Of a DNA stretch of 64,000 nt, positions 56,642 to 64,000 are shown one piece after another (position 1 is the first letter of the stretch; each line of letters begins with the position of its first letter). The notes beneath the pieces are model-generated. The model ran no database searches and had not been told where the DNA came from. It saw only the letters and a program-made list of their open reading frames with translations. Made by a program: the position numbers and the translations under genes. Source of the stretch: Serratia inhibens (GTDB taxonomy: Bacteria > Pseudomonadota > Gammaproteobacteria > Enterobacterales > Enterobacteriaceae); the NCBI RefSeq assembly GCF_003591175.1, contig NZ_QYYG01000004.1:186001-250000 (forward strand), read 5' to 3'.

Positions 56642-57895
56642 ATGACTTTTTCACTTTTCGGCGACAAATTTACCCGTTACGCGGGCATTACCCGTTTAAT
56701 GGATGACCTGAACGAAGGCCTGCGCACGCCCGGCGCCATCATGCTCGGCGGCGGCAATCCGGCGCAAATTCCAGAGATGGAAAGCTACTTCAAACAGCTG
56801 TGTCAGGACATGCTCGACCAGGGCAAACTGACCGAGGCGCTGTGTAACTACGATGGCCCGCAGGGCAAAGACGCCCTGCTGAAAGCGCTGGCTACTTTAC
56901 TGCGCGACGAGCTGGGCTGGCAGATTTCACCACAGAATATTGCACTGACAAACGGCAGCCAGAGCGCGTTTTTCTACTTGTTTAACCTGTTTGCCGGGCG
57001 TTATGCCGACGGCAGCCGCCGCCGTGTGCTGTTCCCGCTGGCACCGGAATATATCGGCTATGCCGACGCCGGGTTGGACGAGGGGCTGTTCGTTTCGGCC
57101 AAGCCCAATATCGAGCTGCTGCCGGAAGGCCAGTTTAAATATCACGTTGATTTCGAACATCTGAACATCGGCGACGATATCGGCATGATCTGCGTCTCGC
57201 GCCCGACCAACCCAACCGGTAACGTGATCACCGACGAAGAGCTGATGAAGCTCGATCTGCTGGCGCAACAACGCAATATTCCACTGGTGATCGATAACGC
57301 TTACGGCGTGCCGTTCCCCGGAATTATTTTCAGCGAAGCGACGCCGCTGTGGAACCCGAACATCATCCTGTGCATGAGCTTGTCCAAGCTCGGGTTGCCC
57401 GGCTCGCGCTGCGGTATCGTGATTGCCGATGAGAAAATCATCAGCGCCCTGACCAACATGAACGGCATCATCAGCCTGTCACCGGGCAGCATGGGGCCGG
57501 CGATGGCAGCTGAAATGATCGAACGTGGCGATCTGCTGCGCCTGTCGAACGAGGTGATCCGCCCGTTCTACAAACAGCGCGTTGAACACACCATCGAGAT
57601 AATCCGCCGTTATCTGTCGCCAGAGCGTTGCCTGATCCACAAACCGGAAGGGGCGATTTTCCTTTGGTTGTGGTTCAAAGATCTGCCGATCACCACCGAG
57701 CTGCTGTATCAGCGCCTGAAAAAACGCGGCGTGCTGATGGTGCCGGGCCACTACTTCTTCCCGGGATTGGAGCATGAATGGCCGCATACTCACCAGTGCA
57801 TGCGGATGAACTACGTGCCGGATCCGGAGAAAATCGAGCGCGGCGTGGCGATTTTGGCGGAAGAGATCGAACGCGCGCACCAGGAAGCGGGCTAA
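56642..57895 (+). CDS. avtA: valine-pyruvate aminotransferase AvtA
   Basis: A 417-residue fold-type I PLP aminotransferase that makes alanine from pyruvate and valine. It starts MTFSLFGDKFTRYAGITRLM as in E. coli. The PLP Lys is in CMSLSKLGLPGSRCG, and the cofactor/substrate Asn and Tyr regions are SRPTNPTGNVI and VIDNAYGVPFPG. It stands alone after the malS terminator. Confidence 0.96.
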   Translation: MTFSLFGDKFTRYAGITRLMDDLNEGLRTPGAIMLGGGNPAQIPEMESYFKQLCQDMLDQGKLTEALCNYDGPQGKDALLKALATLLRDELGWQISPQNIALTNGSQSAFFYLFNLFAGRYADGSRRRVLFPLAPEYIGYADAGLDEGLFVSAKPNIELLPEGQFKYHVDFEHLNIGDDIGMICVSRPTNPTGNVITDEELMKLDLLAQQRNIPLVIDNAYGVPFPGIIFSEATPLWNPNIILCMSLSKLGLPGSRCGIVIADEKIISALTNMNGIISLSPGSMGPAMAAEMIERGDLLRLSNEVIRPFYKQRVEHTIEIIRRYLSPERCLIHKPEGAIFLWLWFKDLPITTELLYQRLKKRGVLMVPGHYFFPGLEHEWPHTHQCMRMNYVPDPEKIERGVAILAEEIERAHQEAG

Positions 57896-57902
57896 CGCCC
57901 GA

Positions 57903-57940
57903 GCCGGAGCGCAGCTGGCAGGTAAAAGCTGCGCCCCGGC
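57903..57940. terminator. hairpin between convergent avtA and yidE
   Basis: GCCGG-A-GCGCAGCT (57903-57916) pairs with AGCTGCGC-C-CCGGC (57927-57940) around a 10-base loop. The stem is long and symmetric but has no U run, so it may be a bidirectional or stabilising element. Confidence 0.6.
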
Positions 57941-57943
57941 AGG

Positions 57944-59602
57944 TTACATCGCCCAAAACAGCACCGCCAGCAACTGCGGCGACATGATGCGCAGGAACAT
58001 CGCCAGAGGGTAAACCGTGGCGTAGGACAGCGCGGCAGCGCCGCTGGTCGGGTGCAGGCCGTTGGCGAAGGCCAACGCCGGCGGATCGGTCATCGAACCA
58101 GCCAGCATGCCGGACAGCGTCAGATAATTCATCTTGCCTACCACCCGCGCCAGCACGCCCACGCTGAACAACGGGATGGCGGTAATCAACGCGCCGTAGC
58201 CAACCCACGCCAACCCTTCGCCGTGCATCAGGGTATCGACAAAGTTTCCCCCCGATTTCAGCCCCACCACCGCCAGAAACAGCACAATGCCCAACTCGCG
58301 CAGCGCCAGGTTGGCGCTCGGTGGCATAAACCAGTACAGCTTGCCAATGCTGCCGATACGCCCGAGGATCAATGCCGCCACCAACGGCCCGCCGGCCAGC
58401 CCAAGGCGCAATGCCGCCGGGAAACCCGGAACAAACAGCGGGACAGAACCCAGTAATACTCCCAGCCCGATGCCGATAAATACCGGCAGCATCTGCACCT
58501 GCTGCAATTTCTGTTGAGCGTTGCCGACGATGGCCGCGACCGCCTCAATCGATTCCGGCCGGCCAACCAGGTTGAGGATATCGCCAAATTGCAGCGTAAC
58601 GTTGCTACCGGCCACCAGTTCAACCCCGGAACGGTTGAGGCGAGAGATCACCACGTCATATTTTTGCTTAAGGTTAAGATCGCGGATTTTGCTGCCCAGC
58701 ACCTTCTCATTGGTCACCACCGCCCTCACTACCTGTAACGCCGTGCCGCGCGTTGACAATGAGACGTCCACCTCTTCGCCAATCACCAATCGGGCATTTT
58801 CCAGGCTCTCGCGCTTCCCTACCAAATGCAGATAGTCGTCCAACTCCAGCCTCTCGAGCGGTGCAGGCACCATCAGCAGATCGCCGCGTTTCAGCCGTGA
58901 GCAGATGATGTCCTCCCCGTTCAGCAGCGGCACATTTTTTATCGCCATTCCCTGCAGATTGGGATTCCGCACCGCCACGTTCATGGTGTGCAGCAGCTCG
59001 CGGTGATTGCCCAGACTGTTTTCGAACGCCTGCGCTTCCCGATCGATATTGATACGGAAGAACAGGCGGATCAGCCACATCACCAGCAGAATGCCGCAGA
59101 TACCGAACGGATAGGCCATGGCGTAACCCATCCCCATGCGATCGACCAGCGCCGGATCCGACCCCAGATCGGTAAGAATTTGCTGCCCGGCACCGAGCGC
59201 GGGGGTGTTGGTGACTGCCCCGGAGAACACGCCGAGAATGATCGGTAGCGGCACGTCAAACAGCTTGTGAACCGCCGCCGCCACCACGCCGCCAACCAAC
59301 ACCAGTAAAATGGCGAAACCGTTGAGCCGCAGCCCGGACACTCGCAGGGAAGAGAAGAAGCCGGGCCCCACCTGAATACCAATGGTGTAAACGAACAGGA
59401 TCAACCCGAATTCCTGAATGAAATGCAGCATGTCGCCGTTAAGACTGATTTGCCAGCTCTGGGCGAAATGCCCCACGAGAATGCCACCGAACAGCACCCC
59501 GCCAATGCCCAGCCCGACGCCATACACCTTCCAGTTGCCCATCCACAGCCCGAGAACGGCCACCAATGCCAACATACTGACGGTCAGGGCGATATCGCTC
59601 AT
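57944..59602 (-). CDS. yidE: putative transporter YidE (AspT/TrkA-C type)
   Basis: A 552-residue membrane protein of the AspT/YbjL-YidE duplication group: two sets of about five membrane helices flanking two cytosolic RCK_C (TrkA-C) domains (residues about 190-360; [18 protein letters not shown] and [20 protein letters not shown]). Landmarks: [59 protein letters not shown]. Substrate unknown. AGGA precedes the ATG. Confidence 0.92.
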   Translation of the reverse strand: MSDIALTVSMLALVAVLGLWMGNWKVYGVGLGIGGVLFGGILVGHFAQSWQISLNGDMLHFIQEFGLILFVYTIGIQVGPGFFSSLRVSGLRLNGFAILLVLVGGVVAAAVHKLFDVPLPIILGVFSGAVTNTPALGAGQQILTDLGSDPALVDRMGMGYAMAYPFGICGILLVMWLIRLFFRINIDREAQAFENSLGNHRELLHTMNVAVRNPNLQGMAIKNVPLLNGEDIICSRLKRGDLLMVPAPLERLELDDYLHLVGKRESLENARLVIGEEVDVSLSTRGTALQVVRAVVTNEKVLGSKIRDLNLKQKYDVVISRLNRSGVELVAGSNVTLQFGDILNLVGRPESIEAVAAIVGNAQQKLQQVQMLPVFIGIGLGVLLGSVPLFVPGFPAALRLGLAGGPLVAALILGRIGSIGKLYWFMPPSANLALRELGIVLFLAVVGLKSGGNFVDTLMHGEGLAWVGYGALITAIPLFSVGVLARVVGKMNYLTLSGMLAGSMTDPPALAFANGLHPTSGAAALSYATVYPLAMFLRIMSPQLLAVLFWAM

Positions 59603-59715
59603 AGGTCACATCCTTGCCAGAAGTTTAACAACAGGCTCGCGGTTAAAGACGCACAATTAGCAGGGATTTTGACATAAGCAGGAAAGGGGGAATGTGGGTT
59701 GCGCCACAGAATGCA

Positions 59716-59745
59716 ACGGGGGAAGCCCTTTTGGACTTCCCCCGT
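59716..59745 (-). terminator. ibpB terminator
   Basis: ACGGGGGAAG (59716-59725) and CTTCCCCCGT (59736-59745) form a 10-bp stem with a 10-base loop, 24 bp after the ibpB stop. It also lies upstream of yidE. Confidence 0.75.
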
Positions 59746-59769
59746 GTTATTACCGTTTTTTTCAGTCGG

Positions 59770-60198
59770 TTACCGGGTTTCTAACCCCGGAGTGGTGCCG
59801 ATGGCGATACGTTGTGGCTGCAAGGCATCCGGCACCTGACGCACCAGATCGATATGCAACAGGCCGTTTTCAAACTGCGCCTCGGAAACCTGCAGATGCT
59901 CGGCCAGCGTGAAGGTCAGAGTAAACTCTTTGCACACCAACCCCTGATGCAGATATTCCACCTGTTTTTCCGGCGGCGTCGGTTTACCGCTCACGGTCAG
60001 GCGTGGGCCTTCCACTTCAATATTCAGTTCGCTTTGTTTGAACCCGGCCAGCGCCAGAGAAATGCGGTAGTGATTGTCATCGCTTTTTTCGATGTTATAA
60101 GGCGGGAAGCCCTGAGGTTCCTGACCGCCCATTGAGCTGGCCAACTTGTCAAAACCAATCCACTGACGCAGCAAAGGTGACAAATCGTAATTACGCAT
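59770..60198 (-). CDS. ibpB: small heat-shock protein IbpB
   Basis: A 142-residue alpha-crystallin-domain chaperone that co-aggregates with unfolding proteins and eases later refolding by ClpB/DnaK. The alpha-crystallin domain spans about 35-125 ([30 protein letters not shown]), and the C-terminal IAI/IxI-type anchor is present as RIAIG. It lies 228 bp downstream of ibpA, with an ERIC element and a thermometer-like leader between. Confidence 0.95.
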   Translation of the reverse strand: MRNYDLSPLLRQWIGFDKLASSMGGQEPQGFPPYNIEKSDDNHYRISLALAGFKQSELNIEVEGPRLTVSGKPTPPEKQVEYLHQGLVCKEFTLTFTLAEHLQVSEAQFENGLLHIDLVRQVPDALQPQRIAIGTTPGLETR

Positions 60199-60202
60199 GA
60201 TG

Positions 60203-60225
60203 TAAACTCCTTCTATGAAGCGAGA
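60203..60225 (-). promoter_or_regulatory. thermometer-like (ROSE-type) leader of ibpB
   Basis: On the minus strand, TCGCT (60223-60219) precedes AAGGAG (60212-60207) with a 6-base loop, so the ribosome site can be masked by an imperfect stem that would melt on heating. The U(C/U)GCU-AGGA pairing is the hallmark of ROSE elements in small heat-shock genes. Confidence 0.55.
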
Positions 60226-60240
60226 TTTTACCCGTCGCCT

Positions 60241-60350
60241 TTCAAGCTACGGCGTTGTTATCTGCACTCATTCACCCCAGTTACTTACTAAAGTAAGCTC
60301 CTGGGGATGAATGAGCTGGTCGCCTGGCCGTAACTTAAAATTCATAGGGT
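60241..60350 (+). repeat. ERIC element in the ibpA-ibpB intercistronic region
   Basis: An imperfect palindrome of about 110 bp. CTCATTCACCCCAG (60267-60280) pairs with CTGGGGATGAATGAG (60301-60315), and ACTTACT with AGTAAGC at the centre. GTAAGCTCCTGGGGAT and the complement of ACCCCAGTTACTTACT match the two conserved ERIC core segments (used as ERIC1R and ERIC2 primers), and the right end resembles ERIC's closing AATTATTTGGGGTA. Confidence 0.85.
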
Positions 60351-60426
60351 AAATTAAGGTATGCCCCCTGACGGCAGGCAAGCTAACATTTAACACCAGC
60401 GAGACGTTTCGCTGATGAAATAAGAA

Positions 60427-60840
60427 TTATTTAATTTCAATCCGACGCGGTTTTAATGTTTCCGGCACGATGCGCTCCATTTCGATATACAACAACCCAT
60501 TTTCCAGCTTCGCGCCTTTAATTTGGATATGCTCGGCCAACTGGAATTTACGCTCGAAGTTACGCTCGGCAATACCTTGATATAAGTAGGTTCTTTCAGC
60601 AGGTTCGTTATTATGGGCGCCACGTACAATCAGAAGATTGTCCTGGGTGGTGATCTCCAGTTCCTGCTCGGAAAACCCGGCCACCGCGATCGCAATGCGA
60701 TAATGGTTTTCATCCACCAGCTCAACGTTATAAGGGGGATAGCCGCCATTCCCCTGGCTCTGCCCGGCCTCCAACGCGTTAAACAAACGGTCAAAACCAA
60801 TGGCGGAACGGTATAGCGGGGAAAGATCAAAATTGCGCAT
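60427..60840 (-). CDS. ibpA: small heat-shock protein IbpA
   Basis: A 137-residue alpha-crystallin-type chaperone. Landmarks: [60 protein letters not shown] and [12 protein letters not shown]; the C-terminal RRIEIK carries the I-x-I oligomer anchor. Partner of IbpB. It is preceded by a masked ribosome site and a sigma-32-type promoter. Confidence 0.97.
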   Translation of the reverse strand: MRNFDLSPLYRSAIGFDRLFNALEAGQSQGNGGYPPYNVELVDENHYRIAIAVAGFSEQELEITTQDNLLIVRGAHNNEPAERTYLYQGIAERNFERKFQLAEHIQIKGAKLENGLLYIEMERIVPETLKPRRIEIK

Positions 60841-60845
60841 AAAAC

Positions 60846-60880
60846 AGCCTCCTACGGCACTTCAGCGAGGTTTAATAATT
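60846..60880 (-). promoter_or_regulatory. ROSE-type RNA thermometer of ibpA
   Basis: On the minus strand, TCGCT (60868-60864) lies 10 bases before AGGAGG (60853-60848), 7 bases above the ATG. The UCGCU-AGGA pairing and its place directly before the start match the 3' hairpin of the known enterobacterial ibpA ROSE element. Further upstream stems were not resolved. Confidence 0.7.
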
Positions 60881-60951
60881 AAGCCTTCCACTAAGGACAG
60901 ACTAATAATAAGAATTCCCTTACGGCAAATTCTTAATTTGGTTCTGATAAG

Positions 60952-60980
60952 AAAATGGGGGTTGATTTCATCATTTCAAC
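60952..60980 (-). promoter_or_regulatory. sigma-32 heat-shock promoter of ibpA
   Basis: On the minus strand, GTTGAAA (60980-60974) is followed after 12-13 bases by CCCCCATTTT (60961-60952). This fits the RpoH consensus CTTGAAA with a spacer of about 13 and CCCCATNT. It lies about 110 bp above the ibpA start, leaving room for a structured leader. Confidence 0.8.
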
Positions 60981-61143
60981 CGACGGCGATCAAAAAAATG
61001 ACAATCAGTTCGGCGAAAGTTTTTTTATCCCTTACAATAAAGTGAGAGAGCCGCCACAGAGCGTGACCTTGCTCCTTTTAAAACATCGACAAGATGTTAT
61101 AGATCAGCAAATTTTGGGGAACAGCACCCTGCAGGATGGAATA

Positions 61144-61488
61144 ATGAAAACGATAAAAGTGATAGCAACCAGTTGCATACTGCTGGCAACCAACGGCTGC
61201 TCCAGCGTCATGAGCCACACCGGCCCGAATCAGGGCTACTATCCGGGTACCCGCGCCAGCATGGGTATGCTGAAGGACGACAACACCAGTTGGGCGATGA
61301 TGCCGTTGGTGGCATTGGATCTACCCTTCTCCGCCGTGATGGACACCGTGCTGCTGCCTTACGACTATATGCGCTCCGACAGCGACGACACCGCAGACTC
61401 ACCGAAAGCACGCATCCTGCGCGGCGAAGAGCAGAACCTGGCGGCCAGCGGCGATCCCAGCCATGCAGCCAACGTAGCCGCGCATTAA
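61144..61488 (+). CDS. yidQ: YidQ/YceK-type small lipoprotein (DUF1375)
   Basis: A 114-residue lipoprotein: short signal (ATSCILLATNGC, lipobox ATNGC) followed by SSVMSHTGPNQGYYPGTRAS and a hydrophobic segment MMPLVALDLPFSAVMDTVLL typical of the family, then PYDYMRS. It is divergent from ibpA, as in E. coli. The ATG at 61144 is preferred because the signal peptide starts there; the open frame above to 60955 overlaps the ibpA promoter. Confidence 0.9.
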   Translation: MKTIKVIATSCILLATNGCSSVMSHTGPNQGYYPGTRASMGMLKDDNTSWAMMPLVALDLPFSAVMDTVLLPYDYMRSDSDDTADSPKARILRGEEQNLAASGDPSHAANVAAH

Positions 61489-61523
61489 TATGCCTTACGC
61501 GGGCTGTACGGCCCGCGTCCTGA

Positions 61524-62804
61524 TCACACCTCAGCCACAAAAATCTGGCTGAATCCCTCAACCTCGCGCATAAATGCCACATGATTGCCGTCCGGCGAAA
61601 AGACAATGGCATCGCCCGACGGCGGCAGCGCAGTGCGTTGCGTCAGCCGCTGCATACGGCCGCTGGCTACTTCGCACAACATCAGGCTGTTATCACACAC
61701 CAGTGCGATCCGCCGGCCCTGCGGGTGCCAACTGAACGCCGACTGGATCCCATGTTCGCCCCGGGTAATTTGGCGCGGCTCACCGCCGTTCGGCGAAACC
61801 GTCCACAGTTGCACTACGCCCTCGTCATCCTTCATCAGAAAGGCAATCATGCTGCCATCAGGCGAGCTGCGCAGCCAGTGGCGCGGCGCGGTGGCGACCC
61901 CCGGATAACGACGCCGGCCGGTAAAGGTCAGGCGACGTTGGCGCACGCCCAAAGGGGGAGCGGGTAAATGGGTCGAGGTGCCCTGCAACGGTCGGGAACC
62001 GGCTTTGGCATAGTCGGCGTCGTCGTGCGGCAAGTCGACAATAAACACTTCCGGCAACTTTTCGTCGGCAGCGGAACGCGTATCGCCGATAAACGCCAGT
62101 GCCCAACGCTGTTGGCGTCCATCGGACCGGGCATAGCCGCACTGCCCGACCCATCCCTCTTCGTAGGCGCGGCTAATCTGGTCACTGCCCGGCTGCGGTT
62201 GTGGTGTGGTCTCGCTGACCAGCACGCAGTAATGGCTGCCATCATATTCACGCGGATGCTGCTTGGGCGGATTTACGCCCTGCAAAGGCACAGCCACACC
62301 AACGTTACGCAAATCCAGTGCCGGGTCCAGCTCATGCATCACATGGTCGTTATAGGTAAAACTCAGGCGGCTGCCGTCCGGGCTGAATACGTGGACATGA
62401 GTGCCGCCGCGCAGCGCCCCGGGGGTATAAGGTGCGGAGATATCCATCGCATCGAGAGTAATGGCCAGTTCAAGATCCGGTTCGCTGACGACCACGCCAC
62501 GCCGGTGATGAAAATCGTAATGCCAAACGCTGTCCGGGTGTTCCGGGCCGTGAATAAAAGCGTAACGGGCCGGCGCGTCCGGGCTGACGGTCACCACACC
62601 TACATGTGCGCCGTGCTGGGCTCTATATAACACCTCTACCTTGCCGCTGTTGGCATTCACCCGTTCAATACTCAGGCCGGTAAAGGAAGCGCCGTTCGGA
62701 CGCACGTCGTAAGCCAGCCACTGGCTGTCTGGCGTCCAGACGTTGATATTGGTTAACTGATGTCCACGTGGATCAAAAGTCAGCTGTTTTTCCCGGTAGC
62801 TCAT
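61524..62804 (-). CDS. yidR: YidR family protein (DUF3748), WD40-like beta-propeller
   Basis: A 426-residue protein with repeated PD40/TolB-like blades: FSPDGSRLSFTYND, SSPDGSMIAFLMKDD, WHPQGRRIALVCDN and FSPDGNHVAFMREV. Conserved opening: QLTFDPRGHQLTNINVWTPD. There is no clear signal peptide. E. coli YidR has no assigned function. The ATG at 62804 follows GGGGAG; the upstream frame to 62822 adds only six residues. Confidence 0.9.
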   Translation of the reverse strand: MSYREKQLTFDPRGHQLTNINVWTPDSQWLAYDVRPNGASFTGLSIERVNANSGKVEVLYRAQHGAHVGVVTVSPDAPARYAFIHGPEHPDSVWHYDFHHRRGVVVSEPDLELAITLDAMDISAPYTPGALRGGTHVHVFSPDGSRLSFTYNDHVMHELDPALDLRNVGVAVPLQGVNPPKQHPREYDGSHYCVLVSETTPQPQPGSDQISRAYEEGWVGQCGYARSDGRQQRWALAFIGDTRSAADEKLPEVFIVDLPHDDADYAKAGSRPLQGTSTHLPAPPLGVRQRRLTFTGRRRYPGVATAPRHWLRSSPDGSMIAFLMKDDEGVVQLWTVSPNGGEPRQITRGEHGIQSAFSWHPQGRRIALVCDNSLMLCEVASGRMQRLTQRTALPPSGDAIVFSPDGNHVAFMREVEGFSQIFVAEV

Positions 62805-62893
62805 GGCGGCTCCCCTGCACATGTTGGCACTAAGTCACCATCTTACCGGATTGGCCGGCGCGTTTCATTTCGCCGGCCGGGGATGAGAAAAGA

Positions 62894-63628
62894 TTACTTT
62901 TTCAGGCCGTTGAATTCGTCCTTGGCCTTTTGCAACAGGGCGGCAAAGGTGGGCTCGGCATGCAAACGGGCCACGATGGCCGACGCCACCATGCGCGCCG
63001 CAGTCACGTCGCTTTGCCAGTGGTAACCGCAGATAACCCGGCTTTGGCCCATATCATAGCCACGCTGCAGGATCTCGCCCTGCCTGGCGGGGTTGATTTC
63101 AGCCAGCACCAGCGCGGTCGCCCAGCCAATGGTGGTATGCCCGGAAGGGTAAGAGCCGTTCTTCGACAGGGAGCTTTCTTCATCCGGCCGGCAGGTTGAT
63201 TCATTATAAAAAGCAAAAGGACGAATGCGCATATAGTGATTTTTTGCGCTGCGGGTCGCCAGATCGCCGGCATCTTCGCGCATTTTCATCACCAATCGAT
63301 ACAGTTCCGGCGTTTTCTGCTGGGTTATTTCCACGCCGAAGGCGTTGGAAAATGCGGCGGCGACGCCGTCCCCTGCAACATGGGCATCATCATAAGCCTG
63401 CTTGCCCCTGGCGGTATTGCGCACTATTTTCCCGGCGTCGTATTGCGCCTTGTCATTGAGGAAATCAATGCTGTCCATCGCCGGTGGCGGCGGCAGCAAT
63501 GCCAGGCTATCTATGGACTGCGACTCTTGCAGAAAATAAACCTCTGGCTGAGTGGTGACATCTTTGGCGGCAAATGAAAACTGCGTTAACGCGGCACTGG
63601 TTAACGCGGCTAATAATATCTTTTTCAT
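62894..63628 (-). CDS. class A non-specific acid phosphatase (PhoN/PhoC type)
   Basis: A 244-residue periplasmic PAP2-superfamily phosphatase with a signal peptide ending near FSFA. The full class A signature is visible: K-x6-RP in [13 protein letters not shown] in [12 protein letters not shown], and SR-x5-H-x3-D in [12 protein letters not shown]. It hydrolyses phosphomonoesters at acid pH. Whether it is PhoN or PhoC by regulation cannot be told. Confidence 0.92.
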   Translation of the reverse strand: MKKILLAALTSAALTQFSFAAKDVTTQPEVYFLQESQSIDSLALLPPPPAMDSIDFLNDKAQYDAGKIVRNTARGKQAYDDAHVAGDGVAAAFSNAFGVEITQQKTPELYRLVMKMREDAGDLATRSAKNHYMRIRPFAFYNESTCRPDEESSLSKNGSYPSGHTTIGWATALVLAEINPARQGEILQRGYDMGQSRVICGYHWQSDVTAARMVASAIVARLHAEPTFAALLQKAKDEFNGLKK

Positions 63629-63860
63629 ATCAATTCCCTTATTAAAATAATTAATTTTTATTCAACATCCTTGATGCAAATAATTAAAAAATACGGCCGG
63701 TTAACTATAAATTAATAAGGATTTTTCACCTCAATAGCGATCACAGAACTCAACATTGGTTTTCTGACCGCACCTGGGGTTGTAGGGGTTTACAAAAAAT
63801 ACTAAAAAGTACAAAATGGATTTAAAGTCTACAATAAACTCTCTGTCTACAGGAACCCAT
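63629..63860. promoter_or_regulatory. divergent promoter region, acid phosphatase / dehydratase
   Basis: An AT-rich 232-bp stretch between divergent genes. GTCTACA occurs twice (63827-63833 and 63845-63851), 18 bp apart, directly before the dehydratase ribosome site. No confident operator was identified. Confidence 0.35.
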
Positions 63861-64000
63861 ATGAGCCACCTCTTCGATGCCATTGTTTCCGCCCATCAGC
63901 AGTTGCGCCCGCAGGTTCGCGTGACCCCTCTGGAGCGCAGTGTGCTGTTGTCGCAACAACTGGGTTGCGAGCTGTATCTGAAATGCGACCATCTGCAGCC
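63861..64000 (+). CDS. threonine/serine dehydratase-like PLP enzyme (partial, 5' end)
   Basis: The first 46 codons: MSHLFDAIVSAHQQLRPQVR, then VTPLERSVLLSQQLGCELYL and KCDHLQP. The VTPLE-(S/Q)-x-L segment and LKCDHLQP, just before the expected SFKxRGA PLP-lysine motif, are typical of fold-type II threonine dehydratases (IlvA/TdcB group). The PLP Lys itself lies beyond the window. AGGAA precedes the ATG. Confidence 0.8.
   Translation, partial: MSHLFDAIVSAHQQLRPQVRVTPLERSVLLSQQLGCELYLKCDHLQ

Noticed and set aside
60955-61143. N-terminal extension of yidQ
   Set aside because: It would place about 60 residues before a clear lipoprotein signal and overlap the ibpA promoter.

Overview
The window reads as a chromosomal segment of a high-GC enterobacterium, most likely Serratia or a close relative. 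This is inferred from close match to Escherichia coli-type proteins (XylAFGHR, SelAB, FdoGHI, MtlADR, GlyQS, IbpAB, SodA), from enterobacterial neighbourhoods in a shuffled order, and from additions typical of Serratia-like genomes (2-ketogluconate operon, autotransporter esterase, class A acid phosphatase). There is no rRNA, complete tRNA, CRISPR array, prophage or intact insertion sequence.

Layout. 1-1.2 kb: tail of a LysR-like gene, then a wHTH-nucleotidyltransferase/HEPN pair behind two palindromic operators. 1.2-9.4 kb: the D-xylose regulon, xylFGHR and xylAB, divergent from a shared control region. 9.5-12.5 kb: Tat-exported amidohydrolase, cysteine hydrolase and GlxA-like regulator. 12.5-15 kb: wecH and mdfA. 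15-26.2 kb: a selenium/formate block (selB, selA, yibF, a DcrB-like lipoprotein, fdhE, fdoI, fdoH, fdoG with an in-frame UGA/Sec codon and SECIS hairpin, fdhD). 26.3-29.2 kb: Fur-linked sodA, a collapsed chemoreceptor gene that keeps a FliA-type promoter, yiiM, a methyltransferase, yibL. 29.3-31.5 kb: MocR-type regulator divergent from a LysE-type exporter around a perfect operator. 31.5-35.7 kb: mtlADR behind four CRP-like sites. 35.8-42.4 kb: yiaF, a Fic protein, glyQS, an MFS transporter. 42.4-44.2 kb: an AT-rich patch with a LuxR-type AHL receptor lacking a luxI partner, followed by about 800 bp without a convincing gene. 44.2-48.2 kb: autotransporter esterase, tag-yiaC, yiaD. 48.3-53.7 kb: ptxS, kguE, kguK, kguT, then ghrB. 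53.7-54.3 kb: a ParDE-type toxin-antitoxin pair. 54.4-61.5 kb: malS, avtA, yidE, the ibpAB small heat-shock locus with sigma-32 promoter, RNA-thermometer-like leaders and an ERIC element, and yidQ. 61.5-64 kb: yidR, a class A acid phosphatase and the start of a threonine/serine dehydratase-like gene.

Functional links. Xylose, mannitol, 2-ketogluconate and maltodextrin genes each sit with a recognisable control device: XylR site, CRP array, PtxS-type palindrome, and signal-peptide-led periplasmic amylase respectively. selA and selB, needed to read the UGA in fdoG, lie in the same 10 kb as fdoGHI, fdhE and fdhD. The accessory genes (HEPN/nucleotidyltransferase, ParDE, Fic, LuxR solo, kgu block) fill junctions between conserved housekeeping blocks.
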